A stretch of DNA of 17,752 bases. It comes from an uncultured Eubacterium sp. (GTDB lineage Bacteria; Bacillota; Clostridia; Lachnospirales; Lachnospiraceae). Where the stretch lies: the NCBI GenBank assembly GCA_948579355.1, contig CAPAOV010000033.1, positions 1-17,752 on the forward strand. Reading direction: 5' to 3'. Both the position numbers and the translations under genes were made by a program. This document shows positions 1-7,598 of the stretch, piece by piece (position 1 is the first letter of the stretch; every line of letters starts with the position of its first letter). The notes under the pieces are model-generated. The model was not told the DNA's origin and ran no database searches. It saw only the letters and a list, made by a program, of their open reading frames with translations.

Positions 1-77
1 TTATACACCAAATCCTTGAGTAAAAGGTGTCAACTAAAAGTGTACAACATCATTATACCACTCGTTCTATGTGTCTA
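1..77. other. Left edge, no gene seen
   Basis: AT-rich stretch downstream of the hydrolase stop codon. A weak ACACC...GGTGT pairing is visible near positions 5-30, but there is no adjacent T run on the minus strand that would make it a convincing terminator. I see no coding sequence and no complete mobile-element end. Confidence 0.4.
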
Positions 78-1058
78 TCAAATAGGGTATAAGGCATCAT
101 GACAACGATTTTTTCTATTGAGCCATTCAACAGAAGTATCCATTGCTGCACGGCATGCCTTTGTCTGGTCGAGTGCATTCAACATGACAAAATCATGAAG
201 CATCCCTTGGAACCTTACAGCCGTCACATCCACTCCTGCCTCCCGCAATTTTCTGGCATAAGCCTCTCCCTCGTCCCGAAGGACATCCGCTTCACCATTC
301 AGAATCATCGCCGCTGGAAGTCCCTCCAACTGCCTGATATCCGCCCTGAGAGGAGAGGCCGTGATTTCATTCCGGTCACAAGGCGACATCGTATACTGAT
401 CCCAAAACCACATCATTCCTTCCCGATAGAGATAATATCCTTTGGCAAACTGACGATAGGAGGCTGTACAAAAACAGGCATTTGTGACCGGATAAAATAA
501 AAGTTGTTTTTGAATATACGGCCCTTTCCTCTCTTTAGCCATGATAGTCATGGCAATCGTCATATTTCCCCCAACGCTGTCTCCTGCCACGGTAAGGGTG
601 CACGGATTCATGCAAATGCCAATCTTGTCCAAAATCGATGAGAGCCTGCATAACACGCTATAGCACTGTTCAATCGCTACCGGATAGCGTGCCTCTGGCG
701 AGCGGGTATATTCCGGAAATACTACGACCGAATCCGTTCTTGCCGCTAATTCTCTCACCAGTTTTTCATGTGTATGAAAACTTCCAAACACCCACCCCGC
801 GCCGTGAATATAAAAAATAACATTTGTTGGAGAAGTAATATGCTTTGGACAAACAATATAGACTGGTATATTCCCCCAGTCCCCCGTATTCACGGCAATC
901 TTTCTAGCGTCAGCCGGATACATACACACCGGTGCATTCTGCGCCTCCTCCAGCACTTTCCTTCCTTTGCATGGCGGCAATTGAAAAATCAAGGGCGGTT
1001 TCGCATTCGCATTTGCGACTTCCACTGCTTCCGGTTCAAGTGATATTCTGTTTTTCAT
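78..1058 (-). CDS. Alpha/beta hydrolase, HSL (hormone-sensitive lipase) family esterase
   Basis: A 326-residue cytoplasmic hydrolase with no signal peptide or membrane segment, expected to cleave short-chain carboxylic esters. The oxyanion-hole motif HGAGW is at residues 85-89. The nucleophile elbow GDSVGGN (159-165) puts the catalytic serine at 161. The acid is Asp258 in the segment NGEADVLRDEGEAYA, and the base is His288 in GMLHDF. Motif spacing and length fit the HSL (family IV) carboxylesterases; the usual Ala after the nucleophile is Val here. The start is supported by AAAGGA about nine bases upstream of the ATG. It is separated from its neighbours and its physiological ester is unknown; in a plant-fibre context it could deacetylate sugars or oligosaccharides, but that is inference. 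Confidence 0.9.
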   Translation of the reverse strand: MKNRISLEPEAVEVANANAKPPLIFQLPPCKGRKVLEEAQNAPVCMYPADARKIAVNTGDWGNIPVYIVCPKHITSPTNVIFYIHGAGWVFGSFHTHEKLVRELAARTDSVVVFPEYTRSPEARYPVAIEQCYSVLCRLSSILDKIGICMNPCTLTVAGDSVGGNMTIAMTIMAKERKGPYIQKQLLFYPVTNACFCTASYRQFAKGYYLYREGMMWFWDQYTMSPCDRNEITASPLRADIRQLEGLPAAMILNGEADVLRDEGEAYARKLREAGVDVTAVRFQGMLHDFVMLNALDQTKACRAAMDTSVEWLNRKNRCHDALYPI

Positions 1059-1150
1059 TATAAGATTCCTTTAAGAACTTTCTTACCTCATTTTATTCCA
1101 CTCCCGAAACACCGACACACACAAAATGTAGTCCCCCCTAAGCTGCAACT

Positions 1151-1180
1151 AAAAAAGGTACGTCGTCGAATCGCGTACCT
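1151..1180 (-). terminator. Rho-independent terminator of the decayed kinase gene
   Basis: On the minus strand a 7-bp perfect stem (AGGTACG / CGTACCT, positions 1156-1162 and 1174-1180) is followed directly by a run of six T. It lies downstream of the kinase fragment and upstream of the hydrolase, so it insulates the two. Confidence 0.75.
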
Positions 1181-1208
1181 CTATAACCTTTATTATGTTT
1201 ATAAACAA

Positions 1209-1679
1209 TCATTTCCCAGAAATGACAATAACAGCCTGAAATAAGTAGTCCTTATGTCTGATGACACAGGAACTATTCAACAGATTAGACCATATTATGA
1301 CCAAATCCTCATCCTGAATTTTCGTATGTGATAAATCATTAATCTTTACTACAAAAACAATCTTCTTATCCCTTGCCTCCTGATACTTTGTATTCAGTAT
1401 AGCGTTCACTATCACATGGCTTGCATCAAAATATTCAACTCGGTTTTTCGGCTGTTTATCCAGTTTACTCGAATAGTCCTCCACCTTTCCCAACTTTCTG
1501 CCTTTTACTAAGGCTCCAATCACCATCATTTGATTTCTATACTCATGTTCCCGTTTACGTTGTTAATTATAGTTTTCAGAAATCTGGCGATACATATCAA
1601 ACTCATTCTTAACTCTCTTGCGGAATAATACCTCTTTTCTTAAATCTTTCGCTCGAATATATTTCTTCCCCTCCAAATA
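1209..1679 (-). pseudogene. Degenerate AgrC/GHKL-type sensor histidine kinase fragment
   Basis: Minus-strand frame encoding the cytoplasmic core of an AgrC-like (GHKL) quorum-sensing kinase. Upstream of the longest open stretch (ATG at 1529) the same frame continues with kinase-like sequence (EFDMYRQISENYN) and is interrupted by an in-frame TAA at 1563-1565. After the stop come the phospho-acceptor region REHEYRNQM (His codon at 1545-1547) and a helical stretch. Then comes the start of the ATP-binding domain, NDLSHTKIQDEDLVIIWSNLL, where the N-box is degraded (SNLLNSS instead of the usual SNLLDNAIEA). The reading frame ends before the glycine-rich ATP-lid motifs. The membrane sensor half is missing; another TAA lies at 1680-1682. 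With both halves lost and an internal stop it cannot make a working kinase. No AgrB or AgrD partner is seen. Confidence 0.75.
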
Positions 1680-1734
1680 TTATATTTCAAAAAGCAGTCG
1701 ATCAAGTCTACTCTCTATCATCCCCAAAACAGAC

Positions 1735-1775
1735 AAAGAGACATTATCTCCCCTCATGGGAAACAATGTCTCTTT
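1735..1775 (-). terminator. Terminator hairpin after the small secreted protein gene
   Basis: A perfect 11-bp stem (AAAGAGACATT / AATGTCTCTTT, positions 1735-1745 and 1765-1775) with an additional TCCC/GGGA pairing inside the loop. It begins about 38 bases past the stop codon of the minus-strand gene ending at 1814 and is followed by a modestly T-rich tract. The reverse reading also ends in TCTCTTTT, so it could act in both directions. Confidence 0.6.
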
Positions 1776-1813
1776 TCATTTACAATTTATCGCAAAAGTA
1801 TCGTTTGACTGAA

Positions 1814-2764
1814 TTATACCGTAGGATATTCGGCTCCTTTTCTGGCATTAAATGTAACTTTCTTAATCGAAATACCACCTAAGCACTCCGGAGCGGCGTA
1901 CTCATTATTTGTATCCCATGTCTGGAAATTAATTCCGGCACACTGGCCCTCAAAGTCTTCATCTCCAAACTCAAGCGTATATTCTGTCTCATCCGGACCG
2001 ATGCCATAAGTAAACTTGTCTCCGTCTTCATAGCCGGTTACATCTTTTGCTTCCAGACAAAGAGCAATTTTTCCTCCATTGAGGGAAGAAGTATCCTCGT
2101 CTATGAAATCATATTCAACTTCTACTGTTACCGACTCAAAATACTTCAAATCAAAACGGTCATCTTTGTCCTTTAACAGGTTAAACGGTGTCTCTGCCTC
2201 TTCATCCGCAAGCTTAATCCCACAGGAACTTGCAAAGTCTGCATCTATCCCTGCTTTTTGGAAATCATCATAAGTAATAACAATGTCTTTTACTTCCTTT
2301 GTTCTCGGAGTTTCCGTAGGTGTCGGCGTAGGTGTAGCTGTCGGCGTAGGTGTTGGTGTTGGCGTTGCCTTTGTTGTGTTTGTATTCGTATTTGTGTTCG
2401 TATTAGTAGAAGTTTTCTTTGTAACAGAAACCGTAATCTTCTTTTTCAAAGTCTTCTTACCATACTTCATTTTGGCAGTAATTTTTGCCTTACCTGCTTT
2501 CTTTGCCTTAATCGTTACACCTTTTTTCGATTTCTTGGATAAAGAAACAACTTTCTTTCCAGCCTTATTTAGTGACCATGTAACTTTTTTGGCGTTTTTA
2601 ACGGTTACTTTCTTCTTTGCACCCTCTTGCAGGGAAACCTTTGTCGTACTTAACTTAGGTTTCTTTGCTTTTGCGTCTGCCGGCATTACTGTCGCACTAA
2701 GAACCATAGCGGCTGATAATACAACAGCAAAACCTTTCGCATTGCTTTTCGCGAATGTTGCCAT
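1814..2764 (-). CDS. Secreted protein: lysine-rich Ig-like module, Thr-Pro linker, acidic C-terminal beta domain
   Basis: 316 residues. Residues 1-32 form a signal peptide ending in a PADA-type cleavage region. Residues 35-116 are an extremely Lys-rich all-beta module resembling bacterial Ig-like (BIG2-type) domains, with the typical alternation of Val/Ile strands and a VTWSL core. Residues 117-153 are a flexible linker of Asn-Thr and Thr-Pro repeats. Residues 156-311 form a strongly acidic, Asp/Glu-rich domain whose ITYDDF start and GGISIKKVTF end look like a carbohydrate-binding beta-sandwich; I cannot assign it to a named CBM family. The protein is therefore electrically two-sided: a basic N-half that may stick to the cell wall and an acidic C-half that may face outward. 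AAGGAGGG precedes the ATG. It follows the GH43 gene in the same direction, which supports a sugar-binding accessory role. Confidence 0.8.
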   Translation of the reverse strand: MATFAKSNAKGFAVVLSAAMVLSATVMPADAKAKKPKLSTTKVSLQEGAKKKVTVKNAKKVTWSLNKAGKKVVSLSKKSKKGVTIKAKKAGKAKITAKMKYGKKTLKKKITVSVTKKTSTNTNTNTNTNTTKATPTPTPTPTATPTPTPTETPRTKEVKDIVITYDDFQKAGIDADFASSCGIKLADEEAETPFNLLKDKDDRFDLKYFESVTVEVEYDFIDEDTSSLNGGKIALCLEAKDVTGYEDGDKFTYGIGPDETEYTLEFGDEDFEGQCAGINFQTWDTNNEYAAPECLGGISIKKVTFNARKGAEYPTV

Positions 2765-2804
2765 GAAATCCCTCCTTTTGGATTTTAATAATAGAGCTAT
2801 CTAC

Positions 2805-2833
2805 ATTATAAAGTACTATTACTTAAATTACAA
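2805..2833 (-). promoter_or_regulatory. Sigma-A type promoter for the 316-residue secreted protein
   Basis: On the minus strand, -35 TTGTAA (2828-2833), 17-base spacer, and consensus -10 TATAAT (2805-2810). The predicted start is about 35 bases before the ATG at 2764, with the AAGGAGGG ribosome site in between. The gene can thus be transcribed separately from the upstream GH43 gene. Confidence 0.7.
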
Positions 2834-2873
2834 TCATTATAGGCGCAATATTTTGTATTTTTTTGCATGAGTT

Positions 2874-5225
2874 CTATTTTACGGTAATCTTTTTCGCTGC
2901 ACTGTAACGGCCTCTTACTTTCTTGCCGTTTTTCCCTTTCTTAAACGCTCTTACTTTAACATAATATTTCTTTCCTTTTTTCAATTTTCTGGTTACGCAT
3001 TTCGTTTTCTTCGCAGTTATTTTCTTAACCGCTTTTTTCAATTTTTTGTCCGTGGAATAGACAACTTCATATCCTGCCGCCCCGCTTACTTTCTTCCATG
3101 AAATTTTTGCTTTCTTCGCTTTTGTCACTTTTACCTTAACGCCTTTTACCTTAGCAACTTTCACAGGGTTGTTTACGCTGACGTCTGGCGTCGGCTGGGG
3201 ACTTGTTACTACAGGAGTATCCTTTCCCTGATTTGCAGGTGTCGGAGTCGGGGTTGCCGCCGGTACAGGTGTCGGGGTCGGCGTCGCTGTTGGCGTTGGT
3301 GTTGCCGTCGGTCTCGGCGTCGGTACAGGGAGCGGCAAAGTAGGCGTTGTCTCTTCTTTCATAAACATCCATGTATCAAGGTTAAACAACCTTCTGCCGT
3401 TTTCGCCTTTGAATATAAACTGGACGTCGTGAATACCTGTTACCGTTTCTTTCAGGTTTGTCCTGAAATCATCATATTCGTTTGTTCCTCCCGTATGCCC
3501 AATCTCAACAGTACCGACAAGTTTTTGCTTTTCCGTATCAGTATAGTCCAGCCAGATTTCTATCGTTCCTCCGGCTGTATCGTCATCCGGATTCGCGATT
3601 ACATTTCCTTTGCTGTCTTTAACAGGGTTTTCTAACGGTGTTCCAAGTCCGCAGGCAGCGCTTATGGTGAAAGATTTTGCCCCCTCGCTGCCAAAATCGA
3701 CCTCTCTGACCCGAATGAAATCATTGTTGTCAATGTCGTAAACGGCTACGCCGCCAAGGGCTGCCGATTTCCAAAAGGCCGTCTTGCCTGTTACCGCATC
3801 AATTTCCGTACAAGGCGTCTTTGATTTTGTTTTCACGCCGCGTCCGGTGCCGTTGAAGCCGCCTTTCGGGCCGTCCAGATTGCTTTCCCAGCAAATTGTC
3901 TCCGCCTGATTTAATTCGTATGGATTCAATGTTCCGATTGGGTCCACGCTGAAATACGAGGAACCTTTTGTCTTATTTGTCATTCCCTGAACCATATAAG
4001 CAACGACATCATCCGGCGTTTCTTTCTTGATTAAGTTATTTTCATCGTATTCAAACTCTTTTACGCAGACAGAACGGTTCGAGCCATCCCCTCCGACCAG
4101 CATTTCATTCAGATAGAATAAATAATTTTTTCCCTTAAATTCGACTACCCCCGGATGAATACAGGAGTATCCGTTTTCACGCCCCATCAAAAGCGCACGA
4201 TACGTCCATGGGCCCGTTGGCGTCGGCGCCGTGGAGTATTCGACAGTCTCCCCCGGTATACGCCCGCCGACAAAGAACATGAAATAATCGTCGGTATCCG
4301 GATTTCCATCATCATGTTTTATCAGCCACGGCCCTTCTTCAAAGGCGCAGCGTTTGTCTTCTTCTTCTTTCTTCTGCGTAGGAAATTTACCTGTTTTTTC
4401 TTTTCCCTGAGACGGTTCGCCGAACGATTTGTAAGATTCCTCGCCAAACATCTGCTCGCTGTGCAGCCCCGGCCGCACTTCTCCTAAAATCTTGTTGTCG
4501 CTCTTTGGAAAACGCGGGTCGATATTCTTCTCTTCTTCAGATAAGACGCCGTCGCCATTTGTATCCGGGTCCACATCCAAGAGATCGTTCGTGAGTTTGC
4601 AGTATCTTAAATAAGGATTTCCCCAATACAAATATACATCATAATTTTCGTAGTCTTCCGGATTGCCGTGGTCTTCAATGTAAACAGCCGGGTCAATATT
4701 TCCACCGTCCCATCCGCCATCAATTAAGTACTTGCCCGGTGTGGCGTCCTGAAAAGGTCCTTCCGGTCTGTCGGAAACCGCCACATCAATTTTAGTTCCG
4801 TTAAAAGGTGCAAACAGGAAATATTTCTTTACCCACTTGCCGTTTTCTTTAATTGGCATTTCAACAACATGCTGCGCCCAGGCGCGCCAGTTTTCCTTTG
4901 ATTTACTTTCCTTGTCAAACGTTTGTGCATGGGCAATCTGTCCGTGGTCTGTCCAGTTTACCATGTCTTTTGTGGAGTAACACCGCCATTCATTCATGTA
5001 ACTCCAGTCGTTGTACTTCTGTTCTTTTAATTCATCGCGGGTCGTATAAACATATAAAGTGTCGCCTACGACAAGCGGTGACGGGTCTGCCGTATAAGTA
5101 GTCTGAATAATCGGGTTTTCAGCAGATACCTTTTGGGGAATAAACAGACTGCCAAGGCAGAGAGACAGCGCACTCACAATGGCAACTCCCTTTGATATAA
5201 GTTTGTTCGTTTTTTTCTTTTTCAT
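2874..5225 (-). CDS. Secreted GH43 glycosidase with CBM6 and C-terminal FN3 module
   Basis: 783 residues; the start at 5225 is chosen because GGAGGG lies six bases upstream and a signal peptide (residues 1-35, ending in VSA) begins there. The longer reading from 5288 adds 21 residues without signal-like character. Residues 37-415 are a five-bladed beta-propeller GH43 domain: general base Asp47 in ADPSP, pKa-modulating Asp178 in IDPAVY, general acid Glu297 in EGPW. Residues about 425-622 are a CBM6 sugar-binding domain. A Thr-Pro linker (626-680) leads to a Lys/Arg-rich FN3 module (688-783). The combination fits an extracellular arabinoxylan alpha-L-arabinofuranosidase or beta-xylosidase; the exact bond cannot be told from sequence alone. 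An unusual EF-hand-like loop (DTNGDGVLSEEE, 221-232) and a charged stretch (265-292) are inserted into the propeller. It is divergent from an AraC regulator, its likely controller. Confidence 0.9.
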   Translation of the reverse strand: MKKKKTNKLISKGVAIVSALSLCLGSLFIPQKVSAENPIIQTTYTADPSPLVVGDTLYVYTTRDELKEQKYNDWSYMNEWRCYSTKDMVNWTDHGQIAHAQTFDKESKSKENWRAWAQHVVEMPIKENGKWVKKYFLFAPFNGTKIDVAVSDRPEGPFQDATPGKYLIDGGWDGGNIDPAVYIEDHGNPEDYENYDVYLYWGNPYLRYCKLTNDLLDVDPDTNGDGVLSEEEKNIDPRFPKSDNKILGEVRPGLHSEQMFGEESYKSFGEPSQGKEKTGKFPTQKKEEEDKRCAFEEGPWLIKHDDGNPDTDDYFMFFVGGRIPGETVEYSTAPTPTGPWTYRALLMGRENGYSCIHPGVVEFKGKNYLFYLNEMLVGGDGSNRSVCVKEFEYDENNLIKKETPDDVVAYMVQGMTNKTKGSSYFSVDPIGTLNPYELNQAETICWESNLDGPKGGFNGTGRGVKTKSKTPCTEIDAVTGKTAFWKSAALGGVAVYDIDNNDFIRVREVDFGSEGAKSFTISAACGLGTPLENPVKDSKGNVIANPDDDTAGGTIEIWLDYTDTEKQKLVGTVEIGHTGGTNEYDDFRTNLKETVTGIHDVQFIFKGENGRRLFNLDTWMFMKEETTPTLPLPVPTPRPTATPTPTATPTPTPVPAATPTPTPANQGKDTPVVTSPQPTPDVSVNNPVKVAKVKGVKVKVTKAKKAKISWKKVSGAAGYEVVYSTDKKLKKAVKKITAKKTKCVTRKLKKGKKYYVKVRAFKKGKNGKKVRGRYSAAKKITVK

Positions 5226-5259
5226 AAAATCCCTCCGTTCATAATAATTCCTTACTTCT

Positions 5260-5288
5260 ATATTAATCTTTCCGCACGTTTCATTCAA
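5260..5288 (-). promoter_or_regulatory. Possible promoter of the GH43 gene
   Basis: Minus strand -35 TTGAAT (5283-5288), 17-base spacer, -10 TAATAT (5260-5265), about 35 bases ahead of the chosen GH43 start. The match is moderate, and the position in the divergent intergenic region fits. Confidence 0.4.
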
Positions 5289-5309
5289 TGACTTTTCCTT
5301 AGTAATTTA

Positions 5310-5337
5310 TTGATGTATGCAAACATTGTGTTATAAT
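5310..5337 (+). promoter_or_regulatory. Promoter of the AraC-family gene
   Basis: Plus strand -35 TTGATG (5310-5315), 16-base spacer, consensus -10 TATAAT (5332-5337). The predicted start near 5344 gives a leader of about 114 nucleotides that contains the whole inverted-repeat element at 5348-5421. Confidence 0.6.
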
Positions 5338-5347
5338 TATGATACTA

Positions 5348-5421
5348 GGGTCAAAAGGTCAAAATGCCGTTCATACTTGTATGATAAATAAGTTCTGGCG
5401 AACTTATCCGGCTTTTGACCC
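5348..5421 (+). repeat. Inverted-repeat element folding as a three-way junction in the AraC leader
   Basis: A 74-base element with ends GGGTCAAAAG (5348-5357) and CTTTTGACCC (5412-5421). A second GGTCAAAA copy (5357-5364), a bulged T and GCCG (5366-5369) can also pair with CGGC-TTTTGACC (5409-5420), giving a 12-bp stem. Inside are two palindromes: TCATAC/GTATGA (5371-5376, 5379-5384) and ATAAGTTC-TGGC-GAACTTAT (5388-5407), a perfect 8-bp hairpin with a four-base loop. The result is a stem enclosing two arms. It could be a small MITE or REP-like element, or a structured RNA in the AraC leader; no T run follows, so it is not a simple terminator. I do not match it to a named riboswitch class. 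Confidence 0.7.
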
Positions 5422-5457
5422 CAACATCATAATATAAGCAATGGGGAGGTCGAAAAT

Positions 5458-6240
5458 ATGATTGAAACGATATATGCCGGATACAATTCCGAGCACCCGT
5501 CTACTTTTTCATATCACATTGACAGCGGGCATACGGAGTGGATTCTTTTATTTGTTCTGTCTGAATTTGAAATAAAAAAAGAACAGGCGTGGGTTCACAC
5601 ACCAGCAAATCAATTAGTTCTCTTTCCCCCAAAAACGGGAGGAGATTACCGCGCATGCCATAATATTAACTTCATAAACAGTTGGGTTTCTTTTCACACA
5701 GATGAAGCCTTTATTTTAAATACTTCGTTTCCCTCGGCGACCCCAATCGAGTGTAAAACGCCGGATTTAGTCAATCATCTGCTTCATATGATTGCTGCGG
5801 AAAATTTTTTTGACTATGAATATCGGAGCCAATCAATATCTCATCTTTTCCATCTGTTATTTTATAAGATGAACGAATGCTGCAAGACAGAAAATAATTC
5901 CACTATTTTAGGAAAATTGCAGCAGATTCGTTTTGAGATAACAAGTAACCCCGCCTTTCCGTGGAGTGTTTCTTATATTGCCGGACGATTGAATATCAGC
6001 GCCGGATATTTGCAGAAATTATATAAAAAGAATTTTGGAAACTCCTGCATGGATGATGTGTACCAGCAACGAATGAAACTTGCACAGGAGTATATCATTC
6101 ACAGCAACTACTCGATTCACCAGATTGCCGGAATATGTGGATATCAAAATACGGAACATTTTTGCCGCCATTTTAAACATCTGACAGGCGTTACTGCCGG
6201 CGATTACCGGAAAGAACACAAAAAAGCAGAAAGACACTGA
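5458..6240 (+). CDS. AraC-family transcriptional regulator
   Basis: 260 residues. The N-terminal 150 residues resemble the cupin-like sensor domain of AraC proteins (aromatic, strand-rich, with NSWVSFHTD). The C-terminal 100 residues contain two helix-turn-helix units: about 171-191 (VSYIAGRLNISAGYLQKLYK) and about 219-241 (SIHQIAGICGYQNTEHFCRHF), followed by the family signature HLTGVTAGDYRKE. GGGGAGG lies eight bases before the ATG. It faces the GH43 gene across a 230-base divergent region, so it most likely activates that gene in response to arabinose, xylose or an oligosaccharide (inference). Its 3' end overlaps the hairpin that terminates the convergent two-component operon. Confidence 0.92.
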   Translation: MIETIYAGYNSEHPSTFSYHIDSGHTEWILLFVLSEFEIKKEQAWVHTPANQLVLFPPKTGGDYRACHNINFINSWVSFHTDEAFILNTSFPSATPIECKTPDLVNHLLHMIAAENFFDYEYRSQSISHLFHLLFYKMNECCKTENNSTILGKLQQIRFEITSNPAFPWSVSYIAGRLNISAGYLQKLYKKNFGNSCMDDVYQQRMKLAQEYIIHSNYSIHQIAGICGYQNTEHFCRHFKHLTGVTAGDYRKEHKKAERH

Positions 6241-6273
6241 CCATTTTCTCTCCATCCGGCAGCGTCTTCCTGC
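6220..6273 (-). terminator. Terminator of the beta-helix / two-component operon, inside the AraC 3' end
   Basis: As minus-strand RNA the arms at 6260-6273 and 6226-6239 pair over 14 positions, including two G-U wobbles, and are followed by six U (6220-6225). The first arm begins at the last base of the kinase stop codon. On the plus strand the two wobbles become A-C mismatches, so it is efficient only in the minus direction. Confidence 0.8.
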
Positions 6274-7598
6274 TAAAATTCTACGATGATCCGTACGCTT
6301 TTTCCGTCATCGCTCCTCGCCCTGATTTTACCATGATGGGCTTCGGCAATGGCATGAGCGACTGATAACCCGATTCCGGAACCTCCTGTTTCCGAATTTC
6401 GGGATACATCCAGACGAAAAAAACGTTCAAACAACATATCCAGATTTCCCTTGGGAACTATCTCCGTTTCATTGTATACCTCAAAATATATTCTTTTCCC
6501 TCTTTTTATCAGCGAGACTTTAATTGTGCTTTCCGCCGACGAATACTTCACGGCATTATCCATCAAAATACCGATTAACTGCCGGATTGACTTTTCATCT
6601 CCCCACATTACGATTTGTTCCTGTATGTTTTGCGCTATCGTCTTGCCGCTGTTAATTGCAACTACTTCAAAAGATTGTACGCTTTCCACTACCGCTTTCG
6701 TAAGAGAAATTTCTTGCTTTTGCCTGCCGATTCCGCTCTCCTCTAATTTTGTCAGCGTAATTAACTGCTCTGTAAAGCCGGCAAGCCTCCGCACCTGTTT
6801 GCGAATGCTTTGTGTCCACTCATCTTCACCGCGCTCCATCTCAATCACCGCGGCATTGGCATCAATAATTGTCAACGGCGTCTTCAGCTCATGGCTGGCA
6901 TCCGTAATAAACCTCTTTTGCTTTTCATAGCTCTGCGCCACCGGACGGAATACAATTCCCGAAAAAACCAGAACGAGTATAAATACCGCCAACAAACCGC
7001 CTCCCGATACAAGCAGGCTTGTCAGCAGATTCGATTGGAACAGTTCCAGTTCCTCACTGCTGTCCAGAAAAATAATTACCGTGCGCTTACCTTTCTGAAC
7101 ATTTTTATAACGGTAATTGCCACAGAACCCCTTTTGCCTGCGGTTTTGAAATATCTCCTGTGCATATCGTTCTGCCTCTTGTTTTGAGACAGCGGCAATG
7201 TGTTGCAAATCAACAGAAACTGCCTTTCCTGTCTCGTCCATCTGCACGGAAAAATATCTTGTGCGATAAGAATCCTCCGGCGACATTCTCTCCCATTCGC
7301 CGCGCGGAGGAATGGGCTTTTCCCCCTGTTCTTTACGACCTCGTGCCGGCCTTTCCTGCGGTATGTCTTCCCTTTTTTGCGAATCGGGGTTCCTTTCCAT
7401 GTTCTCAAATTTATTTTCACCGGAAAACGGTGCGGGAAATCTTCCATCATTTTCTGCTATTATCTGTAACTTGCGGTCTGCATCATCCGTAAACCGGAAA
7501 TAATTGAGAAAGTTGAAAATAATCATAATCGTAGCAAGTACGAGAAACATTGAGCACATTGCCACAACGGTAAATTTTTTCCTCAGATTCTTAATCAT
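6273..7598 (-). CDS. Sensor histidine kinase of the OmpR-partner type
   Basis: 441 residues, inner-membrane sensor. Transmembrane helices lie at about 11-32 and 191-217, bracketing an extracytoplasmic loop of some 160 residues with a Pro/Arg/Glu-rich segment (70-105). The dimerisation domain has FITDASHELKTPLT with phospho-acceptor His236. The ATP-binding domain shows the N-box DNAVKYS (347-353), an F-box ERFFRLD and the G2 box GGSGIGLS (405-412). The usual G1 box (DxGxG) is absent and replaced by a YNETEI segment. Its start overlaps the response-regulator stop by eight bases, indicating translational coupling. A terminator starts at its stop codon. Being last in an operon with a beta-helix surface protein, it presumably senses an envelope or polysaccharide-related signal; the ligand is unknown. 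Confidence 0.92.
   Translation of the reverse strand: MIKNLRKKFTVVAMCSMFLVLATIMIIFNFLNYFRFTDDADRKLQIIAENDGRFPAPFSGENKFENMERNPDSQKREDIPQERPARGRKEQGEKPIPPRGEWERMSPEDSYRTRYFSVQMDETGKAVSVDLQHIAAVSKQEAERYAQEIFQNRRQKGFCGNYRYKNVQKGKRTVIIFLDSSEELELFQSNLLTSLLVSGGGLLAVFILVLVFSGIVFRPVAQSYEKQKRFITDASHELKTPLTIIDANAAVIEMERGEDEWTQSIRKQVRRLAGFTEQLITLTKLEESGIGRQKQEISLTKAVVESVQSFEVVAINSGKTIAQNIQEQIVMWGDEKSIRQLIGILMDNAVKYSSAESTIKVSLIKRGKRIYFEVYNETEIVPKGNLDMLFERFFRLDVSRNSETGGSGIGLSVAHAIAEAHHGKIRARSDDGKSVRIIVEF

Noticed and set aside
1..77. Possible insertion-sequence end at the left edge (TGTCAACTAAAAGTGTACA)
   Set aside because: No transposase sequence or matching opposite end is visible in the window.
2283..2870. 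Plus-strand open frame of 195 codons antisense to the 316-residue secreted protein
   Set aside because: Its Val/Gly/Phe-rich repeats are the complement of Thr-Pro and Lys codons on the minus strand, where a signal peptide, ribosome site and promoter are present.
3200..3350. Short GC-rich tandem repeat resembling a satellite
   Set aside because: It is the Thr-Pro codon repeat of the GH43 linker, in frame, and needs no separate explanation.
5348..5421. Known riboswitch or a simple rho-independent terminator
   Set aside because: No T run follows the stem and I recognise no conserved core of a named riboswitch class, so only the structure is reported.
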